The notes beneath the pieces are model-generated. The model made no database searches. It was not told the origin of the DNA and saw only the letters and a list, made by a program, of their open reading frames with translations. Positions 1-5,824 of a stretch of 8,548 bases of DNA are shown here, piece after piece; positions within the stretch are counted from its first letter, which is position 1; each line of letters starts with the position of its first letter. The translations under genes were made by a program, and so were the position numbers. The DNA is from Ktedonobacterales bacterium (lineage in GTDB: Bacteria; Chloroflexota; Ktedonobacteria; Ktedonobacterales; JACDGC01). Where the stretch lies: the NCBI GenBank assembly GCA_013815535.1, contig JACDGC010000123.1, forward strand, positions 1-8,548, written 5' to 3'.

Positions 1-102
1 GTGCAGGCCCAGTTGCGTCGCCCGCTTGCGAATGTACGCGCGAAAGCCCACACCTTGCACATACCCCGCCACGCGCACCGCCAGCGTCACCACATCCGTC
101 AT
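1..102 (-). CDS. acyP: Acylphosphatase, N-terminal 34 residues (gene runs off the window start)
   Basis: Acylphosphatases are small (about 90 residues) cytosolic enzymes that hydrolyse the carboxyl-phosphate bond of acyl phosphates. Translation from the ATG at 102-100 gives 34 residues up to the window edge. Residues 9-24 read VRVAGYVQGVGFRAYI, which is the family signature: the phosphate-binding loop GxVQGVGFR with the catalytic Arg at residue 21, followed by the start of helix 1 (RKRATQLGLH). The second signature, with the catalytic Asn, lies outside the window. The Shine-Dalgarno is weak (GGATGGG, ending about 3 nt before the ATG). A good extended -10 promoter lies upstream at 152-144, so the gene is probably transcribed separately from the minus-strand genes behind it. 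Identification is strong despite the truncation, because the motif is highly specific. Confidence 0.88.
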   Translation of the reverse strand, partial: MTDVVTLAVRVAGYVQGVGFRAYIRKRATQLGLH

Positions 103-143
103 AGCCCATCCAAACGCTCAAAATATCACAGATTGCTGCTTCC

Positions 144-152
144 ATCATAGCA
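144..152 (-). promoter_or_regulatory. Extended -10 promoter for the acylphosphatase gene
   Basis: On the minus strand the sequence reads TGCTATGAT, an extended -10 element (TG, one base, then TATGAT). No convincing -35 box is found 17-18 bp upstream, as is common for extended -10 promoters. Transcription would start near 137, leaving a leader of about 35 nt before the acyP ATG. The element sits just after the hairpin at 171-188, as expected for a new transcription unit. Confidence 0.45.
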
Positions 153-170
153 CATGTTTGTGTACGGTTG

Positions 171-188
171 GGGCGCTGTCGAGCGCCC
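171..188 (-). terminator. Hairpin behind the tldD/membrane-protein pair, possible terminator
   Basis: A perfect 7-bp GC stem (GGGCGCT / AGCGCCC) with a 4-nt loop lies 60 bp past the stop codon of the membrane protein. An overlapping palindrome, CGCCCA-T-TGGGCG at 184-196, could form instead. No T-run follows on the minus strand, so this is not a classical intrinsic terminator; the call rests on position and stem strength. Confidence 0.35.
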
Positions 189-248
189 ATTGGGCGGCGA
201 ATTGTGCAAAGTGCCGAAGCGCTGAATCACCGCTTGCGCCTGCCAGCA

Positions 249-971
249 TCAAAAGAAGGGGTGCTCCCAGATCGGCTGGCGCGGGGGAATCAGGTGCAGC
301 GCCATGGCGACCACCGCGACGACCAAGAACAGCAGTTTCGCCCCGAAGAACATCCCCGCCAGAATGGCCAGATATTTGAGCCACCCTGTGCGCGCTCCCG
401 CCCCTGGTACGCCCTTCCCGGCCAGCAGATACGGCAGACCCATGATCGCGCCATACACCGCGAAGACATAGAGTGCCAGCAAAGCTGCCAATAGCGGATT
501 CCCCAGGCTAGCGATGATGACCGCGATGACCGCCCCGTTTTGCTCCACAAAGATGCCCATCAGCCCCGTTGTGACGAAGACTTGCCCCAGCGTGAATTGC
601 CAGCGCCGCAGCACCAGCAGCCAAGCCACCGCCCACCCGCCATAAAAACCAATGGCCAGGATGAGGTCGGGGATCAATTGTGGATGAAACAAGGCCGGAT
701 TTTTGTCATGATTGAGGTAACTACCCAGCCAGGCGAAGCATTCTGTCAGCCAGCCACTGATGAGGACGGCCCCGCCAAACTTCGCTGCGCCAGGGAGCCG
801 CACGTGCGCGAAGGCCGCTGTCACCCGCTGGCGATTCAGCAGCGCCACCGCAAAGAGGGTGTAGATCAGCAGGGTCGCGTTATGGCTGGCTACGAAGCCC
901 AGCACCGGAATGCCAGCGCTGATGGCGAGCAAGACGCGGGGCAGCCGTCGTCGTGGTGTGCGCATGCTCAT
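249..971 (-). CDS. Multi-spanning membrane protein of unknown function
   Basis: A 240-residue, very hydrophobic protein that I do not recognise. It starts with a short basic segment (MSMRTPRRRLPR). About seven to eight candidate membrane spans follow, roughly at residues 11-28, 31-45, 64-84, 98-120, 126-142, 145-160, 162-183 and 199-226, and the protein ends in a short polar tail (PPRQPIWEHPFF). The basic N-terminus suggests it lies in the cytoplasm. The gene begins 9 bp after the tldD stop codon on the same strand, so it is almost certainly co-transcribed and perhaps translationally coupled with it. A second in-frame ATG at 965-963 would shorten it by two residues. No catalytic motif, cysteine cluster or transporter signature is visible. 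Calling it a transporter or enzyme would be a guess; the tldD linkage is the only functional hint. Confidence 0.8.
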   Translation of the reverse strand: MSMRTPRRRLPRVLLAISAGIPVLGFVASHNATLLIYTLFAVALLNRQRVTAAFAHVRLPGAAKFGGAVLISGWLTECFAWLGSYLNHDKNPALFHPQLIPDLILAIGFYGGWAVAWLLVLRRWQFTLGQVFVTTGLMGIFVEQNGAVIAVIIASLGNPLLAALLALYVFAVYGAIMGLPYLLAGKGVPGAGARTGWLKYLAILAGMFFGAKLLFLVVAVVAMALHLIPPRQPIWEHPFF

Positions 972-980
972 CGCTGCCCA

Positions 981-2429
981 TCACCCACGCGTGATGGGCA
1001 GCGCGTCGACGCGGATGGGCGCGGCACCATGGGCGACGTGGGCCAGTTGCAGCGGCTCGCCCTTGGCACAGCTTGAAAAGCCATGCAGTTGCCAGGCATC
1101 GGCCCCGGCGACGCCACTGCACGCGCCCCAAAAATCTGGCGTGCGCCCCTGGAAGGCCGCTCCCTTGCGATAGCCGCCTAGCTTGCCATGGCGAATCTCG
1201 CGGCAGAGTTCGGCGCTGAAGTGGAAGTTCATGCGCTTGTCATCGAGGCTCCAGGAGGATGGCGTCTCGATGTAGATGCCATCCTCGATGCCCGCGATCA
1301 GGTCGTCGAAGCTGCCAGTGCCGGGTTGCAGGCTGACGTTGACCATCCGCACGATGGGCATGCGTTCCCAGCCCGAGGCGCGCCCACAGCCATTCGAGCG
1401 CTGGCCCAGTGCGGCGGCACTCTCGCGGTTCGTCAGGTAGCCAACGAACATGCCATCACGCACCACGTCCCATCGTTGCGCGGGGGTGCCTTCGTCATCC
1501 CAGCCAAAGGTGCCCAGCCCCTCGGGCGTGGTGCTATCTGCGACGATGCTGACGTGGGGCGAGCCATAGCGAAAGCTGCCCAGCATCGGGGGCATGAGGA
1601 AGCTGGTGCCCGCGAAGGCGGCCTCCCAGCCCAGGACCCGATCTAGCTCGGTCGGGTGGCCGCAGCTTTCGTGGATGAGCAACGCCACCATGGCATCGCC
1701 CAGCACCACCGTCTGCGGTCCCTCGGGTGCCCACGGCGCGGCGACCAATTCGCCCGCTTCGTGGCCGACGCGGCTGGCCTCGGCCACCAGAGCCATCCGT
1801 TCGATGAACTCCCAGCCGGCCTGATGCATATCATTCAGGCTGCGGTGATAGGTGTAGCCGCTGTCGTCTTGCGCGGTGGCCCCCAGGCTGCCCTCGCATT
1901 CAATGATCGTCTGGCGCACATCGGCACCCTGCGTGTTGATGAAGCGCTTGTCGGTGTGCCACGCGCGGATGCCCGCCGAGGCAGCCACGACACGCGGATT
2001 GGCCGCGCGCAGCCCGTTGGTGGCGGCGATCAGCATGGCCAGTTGCTCCTCGGCGGGCACGTTCAGCGGATCGCGGTCATGGGGCGTCACATAGGTGCCC
2101 GTGACGGTTGGCAGCCCTTCCAGCGAGAAGGGGGTGCGGCGGGCAGTGGCGCTGGCGTGGGCGATCTCGACGGCTTGGCGGGCGGTCGCTGCGGCGGCAT
2201 CGGCGTCCCAGCGATCCGTCGCGGCGAAGCCCCATCCGCCACCACCGGGGGTCGCCACCGCCACGCGAATGCCCCACCCCGCGTCGGTGACGGTGTTGAG
2301 CGCACCCACCGCGCCATCGCGCGCGGCGATGGTGCTGCGCTGTTGCGCCTCGCCACGCGCCTCGGCATAGTCCGCGCCTGCTGCGCGCGCGGCTTCGAGC
2401 GCCCGGCTCAGCGTTGCTTCGTCTAACAT
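981..2429 (-). CDS. tldD: TldD/PmbA-family metallopeptidase, TldD (catalytic) type
   Basis: This 482-residue protein has the normal length for TldD. TldD-type proteins are zinc peptidases that act on unfolded peptides, usually as the catalytic partner of TldE (PmbA). They take part in maturing or degrading small modified peptides and antitoxins. The zinc-binding HExxxH is at residues 253-258 (HESCGH, followed by PTELDR), and Cys454, in SSCAKGEP, aligns with the third ligand of the family. Typical flanking blocks are present: AGTSFL near 273-278, TFGWDDEG at 307-314 and RMVNVSLQPG at 361-370. The start was chosen at 2429 because GGGAGGA lies 11 nt upstream. An in-frame ATG at 2477 would add 16 residues but has no ribosome site and sits inside a hairpin. 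No tldE/pmbA paralogue is in the window; the next gene downstream is a membrane protein 9 bp away. Confidence 0.93.
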   Translation of the reverse strand: MLDEATLSRALEAARAAGADYAEARGEAQQRSTIAARDGAVGALNTVTDAGWGIRVAVATPGGGGWGFAATDRWDADAAAATARQAVEIAHASATARRTPFSLEGLPTVTGTYVTPHDRDPLNVPAEEQLAMLIAATNGLRAANPRVVAASAGIRAWHTDKRFINTQGADVRQTIIECEGSLGATAQDDSGYTYHRSLNDMHQAGWEFIERMALVAEASRVGHEAGELVAAPWAPEGPQTVVLGDAMVALLIHESCGHPTELDRVLGWEAAFAGTSFLMPPMLGSFRYGSPHVSIVADSTTPEGLGTFGWDDEGTPAQRWDVVRDGMFVGYLTNRESAAALGQRSNGCGRASGWERMPIVRMVNVSLQPGTGSFDDLIAGIEDGIYIETPSSWSLDDKRMNFHFSAELCREIRHGKLGGYRKGAAFQGRTPDFWGACSGVAGADAWQLHGFSSCAKGEPLQLAHVAHGAAPIRVDALPITRG

Positions 2430-2440
2430 GCCTCGCTTGC

Positions 2441-2447
2441 TCCTCCC
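2441..2447 (-). promoter_or_regulatory. Ribosome binding site that fixes the tldD start
   Basis: The minus strand reads GGGAGGA, 11 nt before the ATG at 2429. This strong site favours that start over the in-frame ATG at 2477. It begins only 3 nt after the 3' arm of the inverted repeat at 2451-2492. Confidence 0.7.
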
Positions 2448-2450
2448 AAA

Positions 2451-2492
2451 CACAACATTCCCCTTATGATATGCCATGGGGGGAATGTTGTG
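2451..2492. repeat. Perfect 13-bp inverted repeat in the tldD leader (operator or RNA hairpin)
   Basis: The arms CACAACATTCCCC (2451-2463) and GGGGAATGTTGTG (2480-2492) are exact reverse complements, separated by 16 bp. The element lies in the 109-bp gap between the DUF2231 stop and tldD, directly upstream of the tldD ribosome site. On the minus strand only TTT follows the stem, so it is a poor intrinsic terminator. It could be a dyad operator, a leader hairpin affecting tldD translation, or an mRNA processing or stabilising element. The symmetry is certain; the function is inference. Confidence 0.6.
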
Positions 2493-2538
2493 CTGGCAGG
2501 CACAGACGCGCTGGCCCGCTGGGTGGGATATCGGCGCG

Positions 2539-3090
2539 TCAGCGCGTGTGAGGCAACAGATCGTGTTCGCGTGCGTACTGTTCCACGGTCGTGTGCGCCT
2601 GCTCGATGGTGGCGGTGTTGCCCGCCTGGCGCAGGCTGGCCTCGATCTGTTCGTCATATTCGGCGGGTTTGACGCGCCAACCTTGGTCATAGACCATCTG
2701 GCTACCGAGCCAACCGGTGTAGCCCACCAGCGCCAGGCCCAGCAGCGACGCCACCTGGCCCAGCGCTGGCACCATCCCCACCCCATAGCGCAGGCCAAAG
2801 CTGGCCGCCAGCAACACCAACACCACCGTGTTGAGGATGCCATGCCGCGCGCCCATGCTGCGCGTCGGGCTGTCGCGTGGGACTGCCTGGTAGTCCCACA
2901 GCCCCACCAGGGCTGCGCCGATGCCGCCCACCAGCGCCACCCCCACCGTCGCCTGAGCGGCGAAGCCCCACTGGTCGCCCCGCGTGATGAGGCCGAGCGC
3001 GTCAAAGACGACCGCGCCCACCAGTGCCCCGATGGGCACATCCGTCAGCACCGCGTGAATGGGGTGCCCCCGTACAATCGGATCTTTCAT
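2539..3090 (-). CDS. DUF2231 family four-helix membrane protein
   Basis: This 183-residue protein opens with MKDPIVRGHPIHAVLTDVPIG, which matches the start of DUF2231 proteins (GHPxHxxLtdxPiG). Candidate membrane helices are at about residues 14-33, 47-66, 84-102 and 112-132, followed by a soluble, charged tail of about 50 residues. Histidines H9, H12 and H83 lie at helix ends. Related proteins are sometimes suggested to bind haem or metal, but nothing in this sequence proves it, and the family has no settled function. The ATG at 3090 was chosen because AGGAAGG precedes it. The frame is open for 46 more codons upstream, but that part runs through the leader hairpin and lacks the family start. 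The gene stands 109 bp upstream of tldD on the same strand, so read-through is possible. Its own leader carries a strong hairpin with a T-run. Confidence 0.85.
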   Translation of the reverse strand: MKDPIVRGHPIHAVLTDVPIGALVGAVVFDALGLITRGDQWGFAAQATVGVALVGGIGAALVGLWDYQAVPRDSPTRSMGARHGILNTVVLVLLAASFGLRYGVGMVPALGQVASLLGLALVGYTGWLGSQMVYDQGWRVKPAEYDEQIEASLRQAGNTATIEQAHTTVEQYAREHDLLPHTR

Positions 3091-3106
3091 GATTGCCACC
3101 TTCCTG

Positions 3107-3150
3107 TGCAAAAACGCGGGCACCGCTGCCCAACTGCCCGCGTGCTTGCA
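3107..3150 (-). terminator. Terminator-like hairpin with T-run in the DUF2231 leader (possible attenuator)
   Basis: Read on the minus strand, ACGCGGGCA (3143-3135) pairs perfectly with TGCCCGCGT (3122-3114) around a 12-nt loop, and TTTT follows immediately. Outer bases TGCAAG (3150-3145) can pair with 3112-3107 after one mismatch, giving an imperfect stem of about 16 bp. A competing inner hairpin GGGCA-GCGG-TGCCC (3131-3118) uses part of the same bases. The structure ends shortly before the DUF2231 ribosome site, so it lies inside that gene's leader, not at the end of another minus-strand gene. This fits a transcription attenuator, but regulation is not shown. Confidence 0.45.
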
Positions 3151-3192
3151 GGAATCATGCCGATTCATGGGGGGTGGTGCCGCCCGCGCCCG

Positions 3193-3201
3193 TGCTACAA
3201 T
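3193..3201 (+). promoter_or_regulatory. Extended -10 promoter for the LLM-class oxidoreductase gene
   Basis: TGCTACAAT is an extended -10 element (TG, one base, TACAAT) 29 bp before the ATG at 3231. The -35 position (about 3173-3178, GGTGGT) is not recognisable. A small dyad, GAATC-ATGCC-GATTC (3152-3166), lies about 30 bp upstream and could be an operator; it is too short to be more than a note. Confidence 0.45.
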
Positions 3202-3230
3202 GGAGCCATCACGCCGCCAAGGAGCCATCC

Positions 3231-4118
3231 ATGCCCGTAGATTTCGGTTGGGTCGTCCAGCCCGTCCCCACCCCCGCGCTTGAGATTGCCGATCTGCCTG
3301 CTTATAATCGTGCCGCCATCGAGTCGTTGTCGTCCCACTTCACGACCGTGTGGGTCGAAGATCATCTGCAATGGGGCGACACCCCGACGCTGGAGGTCTG
3401 GACGACGCTCAGCTATCTGGCGGCGGCCTATCCGCGTTTGCGCGTCGCGCCGATGGTGCTGGGGCAAGGCTACCGCAACCCCGCGCTCACCGCCAAGATG
3501 GCCGCATCACTGCACTACCTTTCGGGTGGTCGCTTCATCATGGGCATCGGCGCGGGCTGGAAGGAAGACGAATATCGCGCGTATGGCTACGATTTCCCCG
3601 GCGCAGGCACTCGCATCGGGCAATTGAGTGACGCCATCGAGATCATGCGGGCGATGTGGACCCAATCCCCTGCGACCTATACGGGCAAATACTTTCAGGT
3701 GGCCGATGCGTATTGCGAGCCGCGCCCGACCCCGATGATCCCCATCCATGTCGGCGGCAGCGGCGAAAAGAGCACGCTGCGCGTCGTCGCCCGGCTGGCC
3801 GACGCCTGGAACTTTGGCTTCGACTCCAGCGAAGCGTTGCGCCACAAAATGGATGTGTTGCGGGGGCACTGTGAGGCCGTCGGCCGTGACTTCAACACCA
3901 TCCAACTGACCTATTATGCCGAGGTCGATTTGCCCGATGATCCGGCCACCTTCACGGCTGGTGTCGGCCTCACCATCGGCCCCACCCCGGCGGAGGCCAT
4001 CACGCAGTTGCGGTCCTTCATCGTGCTGGGCGTCTCACACATCCTCATTCGCACCAAGAACCTCGCCTCGCTGCGCCGCTTCGTCGCCGAGGTCGCCCCC
4101 GCGCTGGCACAGGGCTAA
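3231..4118 (+). CDS. LLM-class (luciferase-like) flavin or F420-dependent oxidoreductase
   Basis: A 295-residue TIM-barrel oxidoreductase of the bacterial-luciferase superfamily. These enzymes use reduced FMN or coenzyme F420; the substrate here is unknown. Landmarks run in family order: an early strand with WVEDHLQWGDTPTLEVW (41-57), TTLSYLAAAYPRLRVAPMVLGQGYRNPALTAKMAASLHYLSGGR (58-101, the conserved N-P-x-x-x-A-K block and the S-G-G-R turn), GIGAGWKEDEYRAYGYDFP (105-123), and PIHVGGSGEKSTLRVVARLADAWN (171-194, the phosphate-binding glycine turn). The length, a little under 300 residues, fits F420-type members better than luciferase subunits, but the cofactor cannot be proven from motifs alone. 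AAGGAG at 3219-3224 sits 6 nt before the ATG; a longer open frame upstream has no such site. It is a single gene, facing away from DUF2231 and converging on the lipoprotein. Confidence 0.9.
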   Translation: MPVDFGWVVQPVPTPALEIADLPAYNRAAIESLSSHFTTVWVEDHLQWGDTPTLEVWTTLSYLAAAYPRLRVAPMVLGQGYRNPALTAKMAASLHYLSGGRFIMGIGAGWKEDEYRAYGYDFPGAGTRIGQLSDAIEIMRAMWTQSPATYTGKYFQVADAYCEPRPTPMIPIHVGGSGEKSTLRVVARLADAWNFGFDSSEALRHKMDVLRGHCEAVGRDFNTIQLTYYAEVDLPDDPATFTAGVGLTIGPTPAEAITQLRSFIVLGVSHILIRTKNLASLRRFVAEVAPALAQG

Positions 4119-4169
4119 CCGTGCCCAACTGGCCGATCCTGGGTAACTGGCGCTGAATGGTGTCATGGA

Positions 4170-4213
4170 AACGCCCCATGCCCCAGGTGATTTCACCTGG
4201 GGCATGGGGCGTT
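4170..4213. terminator. Bidirectional terminator hairpin, perfect 21-bp stem
   Basis: Bases 4170-4190 and 4193-4213 are exact reverse complements separated by only 2 nt, so the folded tip will open to a 4-nt loop. The hairpin lies between the stop codons of two convergent genes (4118 on plus, 4232 on minus). The minus-strand transcript runs into TTTCC after the stem; the plus strand has no T-run. Position and stem strength support a shared terminator or transcription barrier. Confidence 0.75.
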
Positions 4214-4231
4214 GTGTGGCGCTGTCAGCGT

Positions 4232-4843
4232 TTAGGGGGCGAGTTGCTTGCCCAGCGCCGTCGCTTGCTGGCTGCTCAAGGTGAATGCGTTGCCATTCCA
4301 GGCATAGGTGTCGATGATGGTCGTGTCGGGGCAGCAGAGTGGCACACTCGTGGACGAGAAGCCCACGCCACTCAATTCCAGTTTGTGGTCGATGATCCCC
4401 TCGGTGAAGACGCTGGCCAGGGCATATTTCGCCGTGGTGAGGGGTAATTGGCCAACCAAGGTTGGTTGGGCGGCTGTGCCCGCGAAAACCAGGATGTGGA
4501 TGCCGCTGCCCGTTGCCCCCGTGCATTCATAGGGCACGATCACATCGACCTGATCGGTGCGGGTGATGTAGCCAAACATGGGATCAGTCACACGCAGGGT
4601 GACACCGTTGCTGCCCTTGGCCATGCCATTGACGACCGTAATCTTGTCGCCGCCGAGGTTACAGGCATTGGGATAGGTGGTGTTGGCCCAATCGATTGCG
4701 GTCAACCCCGTGGCGGCTGGTGGCGTGGCGGATGCCGTCGCCGCGACGGTTGGGGTGGTGCCCCCACCAGTTGGCGTCGAAGCGCTGCCACAGCCACTCA
4801 ATGCCACAAAACAAAGCATCGCCAGGAGAAAGCGCGAGTGCAT
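4232..4843 (-). CDS. Secreted lipoprotein with paired cysteines, function unknown
   Basis: This 203-residue protein has a lipoprotein signal: a short basic start (MHSR), a hydrophobic core, and the lipobox LSGC, so cleavage and lipidation would occur at Cys18. A Gly/Thr/Ala/Pro-rich linker (about 19-46) leads to a compact extracellular domain carrying Cys61, Cys107, Cys170 and Cys171. The stretch DVIVPYECTGATGSGIHILVF (100-120), followed by a CCP...YAWNGNAF ending (170-187), reminds me of LppP/LprE-like secreted domains of actinobacteria. That is an impression from motif order, not a confirmed assignment. It would be anchored on the outer face of the membrane. GAAAGGA lies 12 nt before the ATG at 4843. 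The frame is open further upstream only because it runs antisense through the next gene. The gene is monocistronic and divergent from the stress-protein gene. Confidence 0.8.
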   Translation of the reverse strand: MHSRFLLAMLCFVALSGCGSASTPTGGGTTPTVAATASATPPAATGLTAIDWANTTYPNACNLGGDKITVVNGMAKGSNGVTLRVTDPMFGYITRTDQVDVIVPYECTGATGSGIHILVFAGTAAQPTLVGQLPLTTAKYALASVFTEGIIDHKLELSGVGFSSTSVPLCCPDTTIIDTYAWNGNAFTLSSQQATALGKQLAP

Positions 4844-4853
4844 AGATCTATGT

Positions 4854-4864
4854 TTTCCTTTCAA
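4854..4864 (-). promoter_or_regulatory. Ribosome binding region of the lipoprotein gene, shared 11-mer
   Basis: TTGAAAGGAAA on the minus strand contains the AAAGGA ribosome site. The same 11-mer occurs on the plus strand at 5032-5042 before the divergent stress-protein gene. Confidence 0.5.
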
Positions 4865-5031
4865 AAGCCGAGGTAGAATGCTATGTTCAAGGACGAAGCA
4901 GCAGTGCTGCGCACGACGGTAAGATATCACATCGCCCTGCTTGGCCAGATGCCCAGACCACGGCTCCCCGTGTGGCTCAACCACAAATCGGCATGCGAGA
5001 TGCACTTGGTTTCTCTGTGCCGCACTCGGCA

Positions 5032-5042
5032 TTGAAAGGAAA
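5032..5042 (+). promoter_or_regulatory. Ribosome binding region of the stress-protein gene, shared 11-mer
   Basis: TTGAAAGGAAA, ending 8 nt before the ATG at 5051, provides the Shine-Dalgarno. It is identical to the site before the divergent lipoprotein gene, which suggests matched translation of the two genes or simply the genome's preferred ribosome site. Confidence 0.55.
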
Positions 5043-5050
5043 CGTATCTC

Positions 5051-5641
5051 ATGACAACTGTCGTTGGTCTCTTTGACAACACCCGCGAGGCGGATAAGGC
5101 CGTGGATGATTTGATGCAGCTTGGTCTCACCAAGAAGGATATCGGCGTGATGGCACGCAAAGATGTCTTGAAGCAGGGCAAAGAAGCGGGCCAAGATCTG
5201 GGCGCGGATGCGGGCGTCGGTGCGACGAGTGGCACCGTGCTCGGTGGCGTGGCTGGGTTGCTGGTTGGCATTGGTGCCCTCGCCATTCCGGGCCTGGGAC
5301 CTGTGATCGCCGCTGGCACGTTGGGCACCGTGTTGGGCACCACCGCGTTGGGCGCGGGCATCGGTGCCGCGACTGGCGGCGTGGTGGGCGCGCTGACGGG
5401 CATGGGCCTTTCCAAAGATGAGTCCCATTTCTACGCCGAGGGCGTCAAGCGCGGCGGCATTCTCGTGACGGCCAACGTTGCCCCGGAGCGGGTGGACGCG
5501 GTCACCAACACGCTGCGCCAGAATAACGCCAGCGATGTCAACACGCGCCGCCAGCAGTGGCAGCAAGAGGGTTGGCAGCAATTCGACGATGCCGATGCTT
5601 CAATGACGACGGAGCCCCCTCCGCCTGCCGCTTCTTACTAA
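5051..5641 (+). CDS. General-stress (YflT/17M-like) protein with a glycine-zipper core
   Basis: A 196-residue protein in three parts. Residues 1-38 (TTVVGLFDNTREADKAVDDLMQLGL...) match the start of the general stress protein 17M/YflT-like fold, in which a strand is followed by a helix that 'adds' a partner. Residues 50-120 are a glycine-rich hydrophobic segment with many G-x-x-x-G spacings (GATSGTVLGGVAGLLVGIG and GAGIGAATGGVVGALTG), typical of glycine-zipper membrane hairpins. Residues 121-160 (SKDESHFYAEGVKRGGILVTANV) complete the small domain, with the usual 'G-G-x-L-V-x-V' strand. The tail (165-196) is rich in Gln and Trp, then Pro. Proteins of this layout are usually stress-induced and membrane-associated; the molecular role is not known. 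A clear ribosome site precedes the ATG, and a hairpin follows the gene at 5659-5692. Confidence 0.82.
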   Translation: MTTVVGLFDNTREADKAVDDLMQLGLTKKDIGVMARKDVLKQGKEAGQDLGADAGVGATSGTVLGGVAGLLVGIGALAIPGLGPVIAAGTLGTVLGTTALGAGIGAATGGVVGALTGMGLSKDESHFYAEGVKRGGILVTANVAPERVDAVTNTLRQNNASDVNTRRQQWQQEGWQQFDDADASMTTEPPPPAASY

Positions 5642-5658
5642 CTAACCCACCATCCCTC

Positions 5659-5692
5659 GCGCCGCATGCTACTATTTGGGGGCATGCGGCGC
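5659..5692 (+). terminator. Terminator hairpin behind the stress-protein gene
   Basis: GCGCCGCATGC (5659-5669) and GCATGCGGCGC (5682-5692) form a perfect 11-bp stem with a 12-nt loop, 17 bp after the stop codon. No T-run follows, so termination may be Rho-assisted, or the hairpin may protect the 3' end of the mRNA. Confidence 0.6.
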
Positions 5693-5824
5693 CTATGTGT
5701 GGCGTCCCCGTGCAGGCACATTCATCTGCGCGCCATGTAGAGATGGGCGTACACTGATTTTTGCACATGGTGCCTTGGCAGCGGTCATTTTGGCAATCCT
5801 GGTCGTGCGTGTGACGCACAGAAA

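Noticed and set aside
1188..2426. Long plus-strand open frames opposite tldD.
   Set aside because: They are antisense shadows typical of GC-rich coding DNA, with no family motif and no ribosome site. The minus strand carries a clear peptidase.
2430..3041. The tldD frame stays open upstream to 3041, suggesting an N-terminal extension of about 200 residues.
   Set aside because: The extra part is low-complexity (Trp, Arg and Ala rich) and is the out-of-frame shadow of the DUF2231 gene. The family start and a strong ribosome site are both at 2429.
4898..4910. Short palindrome GCAGCA-G-TGCTGC in the lipoprotein/stress-protein intergenic region, considered as an operator.
   Set aside because: Only 6-bp arms in GC-rich DNA, and no promoter can be placed next to it; chance is likely.
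4844..5581. The lipoprotein frame is open upstream to 5581, which would make a protein of 449 residues.
   Set aside because: The extension runs antisense through the stress-protein gene and would bury the lipoprotein signal peptide in the middle.
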